From Schlegelella_A sp038231215 (GTDB taxonomy: Bacteria; Pseudomonadota; Gammaproteobacteria; Burkholderiales; Burkholderiaceae_C), in the NCBI GenBank assembly GCA_038231215.1, contig JBBRLS010000005.1:49244-113243 (forward strand): 64,000 nucleotides of DNA, read 5' to 3'. Under the pieces are notes generated by a model. The model ran no database searches and was not told where the DNA came from. It saw nothing but the letters and a program-made list of their open reading frames with translations. Positions 34,032-43,454 of the stretch are shown piece by piece (position 1 is the first letter of the stretch; every line of letters starts with the position of its first letter). Made by a program: the position numbers and the translations under genes.

Positions 34032-35078
34032 TCAGCTGAAGAGACGTCGCGCTGCCGCCGACCCCGCCGCGAGGTCGCGCGCTTCGAGCATCGCGTAGAG
34101 CTTGCCGAGCTCGGCGCCAATCGTCGCGAAGCCCTCGCTGACGAGCGGACGCTCGTTGTCGTCGACGATGGCCGCGTCCATGCCGACGGCGAGCGCTTGT
34201 GCGGCCGCCTGCCAGGCCTTGAATGGCTCGGCCGAGGGATCGGTCTGCGGTACATCGAAGGCGAGCGTGACGTCGCGCACCGCGGCGCGGTCGGGCTCGT
34301 CGGCGAGCGCGGCCTGCGAGTCGAAGGTCAGCGTCAGCACCGGCGGCGCGCCCTCCTCGATCGACGGATAGACCAGCCGACCCGGCACGACGCCGGGAAC
34401 GAAGCCGTGCCGGCGCGCGTGCTGCTGGATGTAGCCGACGCTCCACGCTGCGCCGCGTGCGTGCAGGTGCACGGCGAGCTGCGCGTCGTGCTGGCTGGCA
34501 AAGGCGTCGAGCTCGCGGGCGCGCGCCATCACCTCGAGCATGTCGGGAAAGTCGACCGCCGCGCCGATCGACTCGGCGAGCGCCTGCAGTCGCTGCACGT
34601 ACTCCGAATACTCGATCTCGTTGAGCGCGCCGGTCCGGCTGGCGAGCTGGACACCCGCCTGCAGCTCGGCATAACGCTGCGCGGCGGCCGGCGCTTCCCA
34701 GCGTCCGGTCCCGACATTGCGCCCCTCGACGAGGACGAGCTTGCTGCCAACGAAGCGCTTGGCCGCGAGATGCGGAGCGACCGCTTCGCCGGAGACCGGA
34801 GCGTCGAGCGTGAAGGTGGCGAAGGCGTCGATCAGGGCATCGAGCTGCAGGGGAACGCGCTTCGAAAGACGCCGCGCCGGCGCGATCTCGTCGGGCGCGC
34901 GATCGGCGTCGTCGAGTCCCGGATCTTCGCGTGAGCTGGCGGCGGTGGCGCTGGGCTCCTCGCGGCTTTCGCTGGCGCGCTTCGGGCCGGCACGCCGCGC
35001 CTGCCAGGCGCCGTGCGCGATGACGCCGGCCAGCACGACACCGCCCAGCGAAGCCAGCGCGACCGTCAACGTGTTCAT
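34032..35078 (-). CDS. zipA: Cell division protein ZipA homologue
   Basis: ZipA tethers FtsZ to the inner membrane. The 348-residue product has an N-terminal membrane helix (LTVALASLGGVVLAGVIAHGAW), a charged linker (residues 27-65, many Glu, Asp, Arg), and a C-terminal domain resembling the FtsZ-binding domain (SIEEGAPPVLTLTFDSQAALADEPDRAAVRDVTLAFDVPQTD...FKAWQAAAQALAVGMDAAIVDDNERPL). Betaproteobacterial ZipA is poorly conserved, so position between smc and ligA is important support. The upstream gap is filled by a REP element. Confidence 0.85.
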   Translation of the reverse strand: MNTLTVALASLGGVVLAGVIAHGAWQARRAGPKRASESREEPSATAASSREDPGLDDADRAPDEIAPARRLSKRVPLQLDALIDAFATFTLDAPVSGEAVAPHLAAKRFVGSKLVLVEGRNVGTGRWEAPAAAQRYAELQAGVQLASRTGALNEIEYSEYVQRLQALAESIGAAVDFPDMLEVMARARELDAFASQHDAQLAVHLHARGAAWSVGYIQQHARRHGFVPGVVPGRLVYPSIEEGAPPVLTLTFDSQAALADEPDRAAVRDVTLAFDVPQTDPSAEPFKAWQAAAQALAVGMDAAIVDDNERPLVSEGFATIGAELGKLYAMLEARDLAAGSAAARRLFS

Positions 35079-35086
35079 GCCCTGCT

Positions 35087-35176
35087 CCCTCGCCCGCTCG
35101 CGGGAGAGGGTTGGGGTGAGGGTGAGCGCCGAAATGCGCCCTCACCCCCTGCCCTCTCCCGCAAGCGGGAGAGGGG
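35087..35176. repeat. REP-like palindromic element (copy A), intergenic smc-zipA
   Basis: Two hairpin modules form a larger imperfect inverted repeat. The first is CGCCCGCTCGCGGGAGAGGG followed by TTGGGGTGAGGG (to 35122). The second (35139-35175) is CCCTCACCCC... then CCCTCTCCCGC-AA-GCGGGAGAGGG. It occupies nearly the whole 118-bp gap between the smc stop and zipA start. Related copies lie at 45354-45427 and 61291-61384. Confidence 0.85.
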
Positions 35177-35196
35177 GCTCGCCAGATCGACTTCGG

Positions 35197-38100
35197 TCAT
35201 GCCGCTTCCGCAAGCCGAACCGCGCCCGGCATGTCGACGGTGACGATGCGCGACACGCCCTGCTCCTGCATGGTCACGCCGATGAGCTGCTCGGCCATCT
35301 CCATGGCGATGCGGTTGTGGCTGATGAACAGGAACTGCGTCACCTTCGACATTTCGGTGACGAGCCGCGCGTAGCGCTCGGTGTTGGCGTCGTCGAGCGG
35401 CGCGTCGACCTCGTCGAGCAGGCAGAACGGCGCCGGGTTGAGCTGGAAGATGGCGAACACGAGAGCGATCGCGGCGAGCGCCTTCTCGCCACCCGAGAGC
35501 AGGTGGATCGAGCTGTTCTTCTTGCCGGGAGGCTGCGCCATCACCTGCACGCCGGCGTCGAGAATCTCTTCGCCGGTCATGACGAGACGCGCCGTGCCGC
35601 CGCCGAACAAGGTTGGAAACATGCGGCCGAAATGCTCGTTGACCTGGTCGAAGGTCGTGCCGAGCAGCTCGCGCGTCTCGAGGTCGATCTTCCGGATCGC
35701 GTCTTCGAGCGTCGCCATCGCCTCGCTGAGGTCGGCGTTCTGCGCGTCGAGAAAGCCCTTGCGCTCGCGTGCGGTCGTCAGCTCGTCGAGCGCTGCGAGA
35801 TTGACCGCGCCCAGCGACTCGATCTCGCGATGCAGGGTGTCGATGCGGCCCTGCAGACCGGCGAGCTTGACGCCACCCGCCTCGATGCCGCGGGCCACCG
35901 CCTCGCGATCGGCGCCGGCGAGATCGAGCTGCTCGAGATACTGCGCGCCGCCGAGCTGCGCCGCCTGCTCTTCGAGCTGCAGCGCGCCGACCTTGTCGCG
36001 CAAGGGCTGCAGCGCGTGCTCGTGGCCGAGCCGCGCTTCGTCGGCGCTGCGCAGCCGCTGCGACAGGTCGTCGTAGACGCTGCGCTTTGCGCCGAGGTCG
36101 GCTTCCCGTTCGAGCTTGGTGGCCAGCGCCGCCTGCAATCCGGCTTCGGCCTCGGCGTCGGTCAAGGTCGCAAGATCGGCGGCGAGCGACGCGTCGGCGG
36201 CGCGGTTGGCCTCGATCTGCTGCTGCGCCGTCGTGATCGATCGTTCCAGCTCGCCGCGCCGCGCGACCAGCGAGCGCAACTCGAACTGCGCTTCCTGGGC
36301 CTGGCGCTCGACGGCGCGGCCGTCCTCGCGCACACCGGCCAGCGCGCGCTCGGCGTCGCGTATCGCTTCGTCGAGCTCGGCGTGGCGTTCCTGCGCGACA
36401 CCGAGCTCGGCGTCGAGCGCTTCGAATCGTGCTTCGCCAGCCGCACGGCGCACGGACAGGTCGTCGAGCTCGGCATCGAGCGCCGCGCGTTCGACGCCGA
36501 GCTGATCGCGACGCAGGCCCGTCTGTTCGGCAAGCTGCGTGAGACGGAGCAACTCCACCTGCTGCTGATGCGCGGCCGATTGCGCGTTCGTCGCCTCGCG
36601 CCGGCTTGCCGCGAGTCGCTCGGCGGCGTCGCTGCTCGCAGCCTCGGCACGGATCAGGCGGCTCTTCGCTTCCTCGAGAAGGATGGCCTGGGCGCGGGTC
36701 TGCTTCTCGAGGTTCTCGATCTCCTGGGCACGGGCGAGAAGCCCCGCTTGCTGCGAGTCGGGTGCATAGAAGCTCACCGCGAACTGGCTGACGGCGTGAC
36801 CCTCGCGCGTCATGATGACTTCGCCGTGCGTCAGGCTGGCGCGTGCCGCCAGGGCGGCGTCGAGATCCCCGGCCGTGTAGACGCCCTCGAGCCAGTCGCC
36901 GAGCAGGGCGACGAGCCCCGCGTCGCCAAGTTGAAGCAGTTCAGCCAGGCGCGGCAGGGTCTGGTGCGAGGCCGGGGTAGGCGCCGTCGGCGCCGTGAAG
37001 AAGGCCAGCCGCGCAGGCGGCGCGTCGGCGGCGAAGGCGCGCACCGTGTCCAGACGACCGATCTCGAGCGAGCCGAGACGCTCGCGCAGCGACGCTTCGA
37101 GCGCAGCTTCCCAGCCGGACTCGATGCGGACGCGCCGCCACAGGCCTTGCAGTGACTCGAGACCGTGCTTGGCCAGCCAGGGCTTGAGCTTGTCTTCGAC
37201 CTGAACCTTTTCCTGCAGTGCCTTCAGCGCATCGAGACGCGCGGACAAATCCGCGTGTCGCCGCGACTCGTCGTTCGCGCCCGATTGCAAGGCGCGCCGC
37301 GCCTCGTCCAGCGCAGGCACACGCTCCTGCCATTCGGCGAGGCGCGCTTCCGCCGCGGCGTGCACGGCCTGCGCATCGGCGGACTGCTGGCGCGCCGCCT
37401 CGAGCCGGGCCGGGTCGACGGGGGCGAGGCCTTTCTCTTCGCCAAGCAGACGTTCGCGACGCGTTTCGACCTGGCCGAGCCGCTCGTCGACACCGCGCGC
37501 CTCCGCGGCCGCAACATGGATCTGCTGCTGCACGCCGGCGACGACTTCGCGCTGCGCATTGCCCGCCGACTGTGCCGCGCGCAACGCCGCTTCGGATGTC
37601 GCGAGCGTCGCACCGTGCGCCGCGATGCGGGTCGCGAACTGCGCGGCGGCATGCTCGGCCGACCCGATCCGCATGCCAGCCGATTCGTGTTCGGCGCGGG
37701 CCTCCGTGTCGCGGGCCTGCCATTGCACATGCTGGCCCTCGAGGTCGGTGCGCTGGCGGACGATCCTCTGCCGTCCTTCAGCGACATAGCGAATCCGCTC
37801 TTCGAGACGGCTCACCTCGAGCGCCGCTTCGCCGAGCGATCCTTGAGCGGCATGCAGCGCGTCGTTGGCGTCGTAGTGCGACTGGCGGATCGCCTCGAGT
37901 TCGGCTTCGACATGACGAAGGTCGGCGTTGCGCGATTCGAGTGCCGCCATCGCCGCGATGACGGCGACGCGAACGCGCTCCTGCTCGCGTGCCGCGTCGC
38001 GATGCTTGAGAAACCAGAGCTGGTGCTGCTTGACGACACTGTCGTGCTGCAAGCTGCGATAGCGGCCCGCCACCTCGGCCTGCGACTCGAGCTTGCCGAG

Positions 38101-38712
38101 GTTGAGGTTGAGCTCGCGCAGGATGTCGTCGACGCGGGTCAGGTTCTCGCGCGTGTCCTTCAGGCGGTTCTCGGTCTCGCGCCGTCGCTCCTTGTATTTG
38201 GAGACGCCAGCCGCTTCTTCGAGGAAGAAGCGCAGCTCCTCGGGTTTGCTCTCGATGATGCGCGAGATCGTTCCCTGGCCGATGATGGCGTAGGCACGCG
38301 GGCCGAGGCCGGTGCCGAGAAAGACGTCCTGCACGTCGCGGCGGCGCACCGGTTGGTTGTTGATGTAGTAGCTGCTCGTGCCGTCGCGCGTCAGCACGCG
38401 CTTGACGGCGATCTCGGCGAAGCGGCTCCACGGTCCGCCGGCGCGGCCGTCTGCGTTGTCGAAGGCGAGCTCGACGCTGGCGCGTCCGGCCGGCTTGCGC
38501 AGCCCCGAGCCGTTGAAGATGACGTCCTGCATCGACTCGCCACGCAGCTCGCTCGCCTTGCTTTCGCCGAGCACCCAGCGCACGGCGTCGATGATGTTCG
38601 ACTTGCCGCAGCCGTTCGGCCCGACGACGCCGACGAGTTGACCGGGAAGCTGGAACTGGGTCGGTTCGACGAAGGACTTGAAGCCCGAGAGCTTGATCGA
38701 GTTGAGACGCAT
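35197..38712 (-). CDS. smc: Chromosome segregation ATPase SMC
   Basis: SMC organises and segregates the chromosome as a long coiled-coil dimer. The 1171-residue protein has Walker A in GPNGCGKSNIIDAVRWVLGE near residue 32. The first coiled coil follows, then a hinge around residues 500-620 (LKPWLAKHGLESLQGLWRRV...), and a return coil. The C-terminal head carries the ABC signature LLSGGEKALAAIALVFAIF and Walker B FCLLDEVDAPLDDAN. The ATG at 38712 begins MRLNSIKLSGFKSFVEPTQF, the standard start. No scpA or scpB is nearby. Confidence 0.97.
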   Translation of the reverse strand: MRLNSIKLSGFKSFVEPTQFQLPGQLVGVVGPNGCGKSNIIDAVRWVLGESKASELRGESMQDVIFNGSGLRKPAGRASVELAFDNADGRAGGPWSRFAEIAVKRVLTRDGTSSYYINNQPVRRRDVQDVFLGTGLGPRAYAIIGQGTISRIIESKPEELRFFLEEAAGVSKYKERRRETENRLKDTRENLTRVDDILRELNLNLGKLESQAEVAGRYRSLQHDSVVKQHQLWFLKHRDAAREQERVRVAVIAAMAALESRNADLRHVEAELEAIRQSHYDANDALHAAQGSLGEAALEVSRLEERIRYVAEGRQRIVRQRTDLEGQHVQWQARDTEARAEHESAGMRIGSAEHAAAQFATRIAAHGATLATSEAALRAAQSAGNAQREVVAGVQQQIHVAAAEARGVDERLGQVETRRERLLGEEKGLAPVDPARLEAARQQSADAQAVHAAAEARLAEWQERVPALDEARRALQSGANDESRRHADLSARLDALKALQEKVQVEDKLKPWLAKHGLESLQGLWRRVRIESGWEAALEASLRERLGSLEIGRLDTVRAFAADAPPARLAFFTAPTAPTPASHQTLPRLAELLQLGDAGLVALLGDWLEGVYTAGDLDAALAARASLTHGEVIMTREGHAVSQFAVSFYAPDSQQAGLLARAQEIENLEKQTRAQAILLEEAKSRLIRAEAASSDAAERLAASRREATNAQSAAHQQQVELLRLTQLAEQTGLRRDQLGVERAALDAELDDLSVRRAAGEARFEALDAELGVAQERHAELDEAIRDAERALAGVREDGRAVERQAQEAQFELRSLVARRGELERSITTAQQQIEANRAADASLAADLATLTDAEAEAGLQAALATKLEREADLGAKRSVYDDLSQRLRSADEARLGHEHALQPLRDKVGALQLEEQAAQLGGAQYLEQLDLAGADREAVARGIEAGGVKLAGLQGRIDTLHREIESLGAVNLAALDELTTARERKGFLDAQNADLSEAMATLEDAIRKIDLETRELLGTTFDQVNEHFGRMFPTLFGGGTARLVMTGEEILDAGVQVMAQPPGKKNSSIHLLSGGEKALAAIALVFAIFQLNPAPFCLLDEVDAPLDDANTERYARLVTEMSKVTQFLFISHNRIAMEMAEQLIGVTMQEQGVSRIVTVDMPGAVRLAEAA

Positions 38713-38736
38713 GGGCGGCGCCGGGTGGCGATGCTA

Positions 38737-38762
38737 AGTTATTGATTTAATGGCATAAAACG
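38737..38762. promoter_or_regulatory. AT-rich promoter tract between smc and queF
   Basis: This is the most AT-rich stretch of the neighbourhood (TAAGTTATTGATTTAATGGC, then ATAAAAC), in a 130-bp divergent spacer. It very likely holds the smc promoter and possibly that of queF, but no clear paired -35/-10 can be assigned to either strand. Confidence 0.3.
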
Positions 38763-38842
38763 CCACCGGAGAGCAAGCCTGAAGCGTAACGATGATAGCA
38801 TCGGACCCTCGCCCGGACCGGGCCCGCAGACTGCCTTTTCCC

Positions 38843-39313
38843 ATGGCCAAGACACGCCGCCAAGAACCCACCGGATCGTCCCGCGCCGCACCTGCCGTGC
38901 CGCCGACGGTGCCGCAAAAGCATCTCGACGTGTTCGCCAATCCGGCGCACGAGCGCGACTACCTGATCGAGTTCGAGATCCCGGAGTTCACCTGCAACTG
39001 CCCGCTCACCGGCCAGCCGGACTTTGCGAATTTCACCATCGAAATGATTGCCGACCGTCACTGCGTCGAGCTGAAGAGCCTGAAGCTCTACCTCTGGAGC
39101 TATCGCAACGAGGGCGCGTTTCACGAGCAGGTGACGAACCGGATCCTCGACGACATCGTCGCCGCGACGAAGCCGCGCTTCGCACGCATCCGCGCACGCT
39201 GGAACGTGCGCGGCGGCATCTACACCAACATCGCGGCCGAGTACCGGGCCAAGGGCTGGAAGCCGGCGGCCCCGGTCGTCCTCGGCGGCATGCCGAAGGG
39301 CGCTGCCGACTAG
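38843..39313 (+). CDS. queF: NADPH-dependent preQ0 reductase QueF
   Basis: QueF reduces the nitrile of 7-cyano-7-deazaguanine (preQ0) to preQ1 in queuosine tRNA modification. The 156-residue protein is the short type I form. It has the catalytic Cys in EFTCNCPLTGQPDFANF, the QueF motif ELKSLKLYLWSYRNEGAFHEQVTNRI, and the C-terminal RGGIYTNIAAEY. ATG at 38843 gives the usual length; an ATG 17 codons upstream lacks a ribosome site. I see no preQ1 riboswitch upstream. Confidence 0.94.
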   Translation: MAKTRRQEPTGSSRAAPAVPPTVPQKHLDVFANPAHERDYLIEFEIPEFTCNCPLTGQPDFANFTIEMIADRHCVELKSLKLYLWSYRNEGAFHEQVTNRILDDIVAATKPRFARIRARWNVRGGIYTNIAAEYRAKGWKPAAPVVLGGMPKGAAD

Positions 39314-39314
39314 A

Positions 39315-39337
39315 AGCCGGGACCTGCGGCCCCGGCT
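39315..39337. terminator. Hairpin between convergent queF and the 600-residue hypothetical gene
   Basis: AGCCGGG (39315-39321) pairs with CCCGGCT (39331-39337), with inner CC/GG pairs around a TGC loop. The flanks are CTCTCTC and TTCT, not a strong T-run. It probably works as a weak bidirectional terminator. Confidence 0.4.
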
Positions 39338-39349
39338 CTCTCTCGACGA

Positions 39350-41152
39350 CTACTGGCCGAGGGCGGCGCTGATCGCCGCCAGGCTCTTCTTCATGGGCCC
39401 GACGACCGACATCTTCCTGACCTCGTTGTCGTCGAGGTTGCTCATCAGCTCGTCTTCCTCGACGAACTTGCGGATCGACGCCAGCGTGCCCTTGGCCTTG
39501 GCGGCGAGCTGAGCCCGACGTGTCGGATCGTTCTCGGTCAGCGCGGCGTCGAGCTCGTTGTCAAGGGTGGTCTTCAGACGCAGCGTCAGGCCGGCGAGCT
39601 TCGTGATCGCCGCCTTCAGTTGCGACGCCTGAGACGGTTCCTTGGCGAAGGCGGCGACGATCGCCTTCGACAGAAAGGTGATTTCCGTGATCGCGGTGTC
39701 GCGCGTGCCTATCCATTCGAGGCGCGCCGTGGCGAGCTTGGCCACCGAAAGTCCGCCGACCGACGCCGTCGTCGCGGCGCCCAGCATTTGCTCGATCCGG
39801 CTGAGGGCTTCGTCGGCCTTGTCGACGCTGGCCTGATCTCCCTTCTTCGCCAGCATTTGCGCGATCGTGGAGAGGTCGCCGATCTGCTTGGCTGTGGCCC
39901 CGCCCGCGGCGACCGCGGCGTCGATCTTCGAGCGCAAGGCATTGAACTTGGCCAGGAACGCCGTTGCCGGCGGCACACCCTTGTCGCCGCTGCTCTCGGC
40001 CTCGTCGCCCTCGTCCTCGTCGGCGGGCTCGAGCAGCGCCTCGATCTCGTCGAGAGCGTCGGATGCGTCGTCGGCCTTCTTTCCGCCGATGTGCGATTGC
40101 AGGCTGGCGTACAGGGTCTTCAGCTTGGCATCGCCGCCCTTCTTGATCGCCGCCTCGATCTCGGCCTTCATTTCGGCGAGGCGCGACATGACGTCCTTCA
40201 TGTCGACCTTCAACGCGGCCTCGTCGTCCGCATCGACCTGTAGGTCGGAATCCTTCAGCTCGGCGGCGTCGGCCTCGTCGACCTTGCCGTCGGACTTCTT
40301 GATGCGAACCTTGGCGTTCAGGCCCTTGGTCTGTTCCTTGATGGCCTGCTGCAGCAGCTTGGCGCCGACGGTCGACAACTTGTCGGTGACGAAGGTCAGG
40401 GCGCCCTTCTCCCAAAGGACCGAGCCCTTGGGATCCTTGATCAGCTTGATCTTGGCCTTGGGCTCGAACTGCGTCTTGAGCTTGGCCAGGGCGCTATCGG
40501 GCTTGGGGCCGAGGTAGATGCGAACCTTCTTCTCCAGCCTGACGGCGAGGAACTTGACCGGCTGCGGCATGGGCTTTCCGCTGCGCAGCGCGGCAACCAT
40601 CTTCTTGATCAAGGCACCGATGGCTTTGCCGTCGGAGGCTGCCTTCGGATTGGGCGCGGCGGCCTTGGCGCCTGCCTTGGGCTTGGCCGCCTCCTTCATC
40701 TCCTTTTCGCCTTCGTCGAAGGCGGCCTTCAGTTCGGCGATGAACTTGTCGACGGCGCCGGAGCCGGACGTCGCCGCGGCAACCGCCGCGCCGAGCGCCT
40801 TCTCGGCGTCGCCCTTCAGCCCCTTGCGGACCGGCCCAGCGGCCTTGGCGAAGGCATCGGCGGCGCTGCTGGCCGCATTCGCGGCATCGATCAGGGTCTT
40901 GAGGCTGCTTCGTTCCGATTCGATCTTCGCCAGCGCACGCTCGGCAGCAGCGGGACTGGTGGCGCTCTTCGGGTCGAGCGCACCGAAATCGATGTCGCTG
41001 TGCGCCTTGAGCACCTTGTTGAGAGCCTCGGACATCTTGCCCGACTGGCTCTTCAGTTCGTCGGCGGCCTTCTTGTCCTTGGCGACGAACGCTGTCTTCA
41101 GCTTCTCCCAACCGGCGACAGAAAGCGAACCGGGAATCGCGACGTTACTCAT
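39350..41152 (-). CDS. Uncharacterised Ala/Lys-rich repeat protein
   Basis: I do not recognise this 600-residue protein. The start is ATG at 41152 (MSNVAIPGSLSVAGWEKLK). There is no signal peptide or membrane segment. Residues 1-150 look helical. A Lys/Ala/Pro linker (about 150-185) precedes a more beta-like segment (VKFLAVRLEKKVRIYLGPKP... VLWEKGALTFVTDK). Two similar helical repeats follow: MSRLAEMKAEIEAAIKKGGDAK...DASDALDEIEALL, and FNALRSKIDAAVAAGGATAK...DKADEALSRIEQMLG, separated by an acidic run (EPADEDEGDEAESS). The composition is unlike its neighbours. It is a lone gene between queF and dapD. Such repeats suggest a structural or scaffold role, but no function is claimed. Confidence 0.85.
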   Translation of the reverse strand: MSNVAIPGSLSVAGWEKLKTAFVAKDKKAADELKSQSGKMSEALNKVLKAHSDIDFGALDPKSATSPAAAERALAKIESERSSLKTLIDAANAASSAADAFAKAAGPVRKGLKGDAEKALGAAVAAATSGSGAVDKFIAELKAAFDEGEKEMKEAAKPKAGAKAAAPNPKAASDGKAIGALIKKMVAALRSGKPMPQPVKFLAVRLEKKVRIYLGPKPDSALAKLKTQFEPKAKIKLIKDPKGSVLWEKGALTFVTDKLSTVGAKLLQQAIKEQTKGLNAKVRIKKSDGKVDEADAAELKDSDLQVDADDEAALKVDMKDVMSRLAEMKAEIEAAIKKGGDAKLKTLYASLQSHIGGKKADDASDALDEIEALLEPADEDEGDEAESSGDKGVPPATAFLAKFNALRSKIDAAVAAGGATAKQIGDLSTIAQMLAKKGDQASVDKADEALSRIEQMLGAATTASVGGLSVAKLATARLEWIGTRDTAITEITFLSKAIVAAFAKEPSQASQLKAAITKLAGLTLRLKTTLDNELDAALTENDPTRRAQLAAKAKGTLASIRKFVEEDELMSNLDDNEVRKMSVVGPMKKSLAAISAALGQ

Positions 41153-41337
41153 ATGCCCTTGCCCTTTGCGATGAATGGCCGTTCCAACGGCCGGCGCGGC
41201 AATGATGAGCAGGTAGGATGCGGCAGTCAAGACCGGATCCGTGGAGCCGGGCGTGCCCTGACGATCGCGCGCCTGCATTTGTGGGCAAAAGTGCCGCGTC
41301 GCCCCCCGGCTCGCCTCTTCCGGCCCGGCCCGCTCTC

Positions 41338-41343
41338 TACAAT
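41338..41343 (+). promoter_or_regulatory. Probable -10 element of dapD
   Basis: TACAAT lies 52 bp before the dapD ATG at the end of a GC-rich stretch. No good -35 is seen. The 242-bp divergent spacer (41153-41394) holds nothing else I can support. Confidence 0.4.
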
Positions 41344-41394
41344 GAATTGTCTTTGCGCGTCCGTGCGCAGATCCGCCGACAACACGACTTCTCG

Positions 41395-42216
<822 letters not shown>

Positions 42217-42232
42217 TGAAAGGGGAATCGGT

Positions 42233-43423
42233 ATGAGTGGCGGCAACATGGAGCGCGTGCTCCGATTGATGTCCGAGAAGGGCGCCTCCGACGTCTACCT
42301 CTCGGCGAGCTCGCCGATCCTCATCAAGATCAACGGCCAGTTGCTGCAGCTTTCCGACCAGCCGCTCACGCACACCCAGCCGCGCCAGCTTCTCGCCGAA
42401 CTGCTCACGCCCAGCCAGCTCGAGGAGCTCGAGGACACCGGCGAGCTCAACGTCGGCGTCGGCCTCTCGGGCGTCGGCAGCTTCCGCCTGTCCGGCTTCA
42501 AGCAGCGCGGCACGATCGCCGCGGTGTTTCGCTGCATCCCGTTCGAGATCCCCTCGCTCGAGAGCCTGAACGTTCCTTCGATCCTGAACCAGCTCGTGCT
42601 CGAAAAGCGCGGCCTGATCCTCATGGTCGGCGCCACCGGCGCCGGCAAGAGCACGACGCTCGCCGCCATGCTCGAGCAGCGCAATCAGGTGATGGCCGGG
42701 CACATCCTGACCATCGAGGACCCGATCGAATTCCTCTTCAACAACAAGAAGTCGGTCGTCAACCAGCGCGAGGTCGGCCGCGACACGCAGACGCTTCAGA
42801 TCGGGCTGAAGACCGCGCTGCGCCAGGCGCCCGACCTGATCATGATCGGCGAGATCCGCGACCGCGAGACGATGACCGCGGCGATCTCGTACGCGCTTTC
42901 CGGACACCTCGTGCTGTCTACCCTGCACGCCAACAACAGCTATCACGCGCTCGGCCGGATTCTCTCGTTCTACGCGCCGGAAGCGCGCCCGGCGCTGCTG
43001 GCCGACCTGGCCGCCGGCCTGCGCGCGATCGTGTCGCAGCGGCTGGTGCGCAGCGTCGCCGGCGGCCGCATGCCGGCCGTCGAGGTGCTGCTCAACACCA
43101 AGCTGATCCAGGAGCTCATCGAGCGCGGCGACTTCAGCGGCGTCAAGGAAGCGATGGACAGGTCGATGGCCGAAGGCTCGCAGAGCTTCGAGCAGGACCT
43201 CGCGCGAATGATCAACCAGAACATCATCACGCGCGACGAAGGCCTCGCGTATGCCGATTCGCCCACCAACCTGATGTGGCGCCTGCAGAACGACATGACG
43301 CCGGTTTCGCGCATCGTGCCGAAGAAGGAAGACACCGACGACCAGCCGAGCTTCACCGAGATCACGATCGACGTGCGACCCGAAGAGGTGACGTCGCTGT
43401 CGCCCAACCTGCGCCGATTCTGA
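42233..43423 (+). CDS. pilU: Type IV pilus retraction ATPase PilU/PilT-like
   Basis: A GspE/PilT-family hexameric ATPase of 396 residues. It has the PilT N-domain (MLRLMSEKGASDVYLS-like start with SPILIKINGQLLQL), Walker A VGATGAGKSTTLAAML near residue 135, and the Asp box TIEDPIEFLF. Walker B is PDLIMIGEIRDRETM, and the His box is GHLVLSTLHANNS. The extended C-terminus and lack of the AIRNLIRE motif favour PilU over PilT. It lies 16 bp after dapD. PilT and pilin genes are not in the window. Confidence 0.87.
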   Translation: MSGGNMERVLRLMSEKGASDVYLSASSPILIKINGQLLQLSDQPLTHTQPRQLLAELLTPSQLEELEDTGELNVGVGLSGVGSFRLSGFKQRGTIAAVFRCIPFEIPSLESLNVPSILNQLVLEKRGLILMVGATGAGKSTTLAAMLEQRNQVMAGHILTIEDPIEFLFNNKKSVVNQREVGRDTQTLQIGLKTALRQAPDLIMIGEIRDRETMTAAISYALSGHLVLSTLHANNSYHALGRILSFYAPEARPALLADLAAGLRAIVSQRLVRSVAGGRMPAVEVLLNTKLIQELIERGDFSGVKEAMDRSMAEGSQSFEQDLARMINQNIITRDEGLAYADSPTNLMWRLQNDMTPVSRIVPKKEDTDDQPSFTEITIDVRPEEVTSLSPNLRRF

Positions 43424-43454
43424 GCGCCGCGCCGATGCCGGCGAGGCGCAGGCC

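Noticed and set aside
35087..35176. Repeats here and at 45354 and 61291 considered as CRISPR remnants
   Set aside because: They are self-complementary hairpin modules scattered singly over 26 kb, with no regular spacers and no cas genes.
38792..38842. Upstream ATG for queF adding 17 residues
   Set aside because: No ribosome site precedes it and the added residues are not typical of QueF; the later ATG gives the usual type I length.
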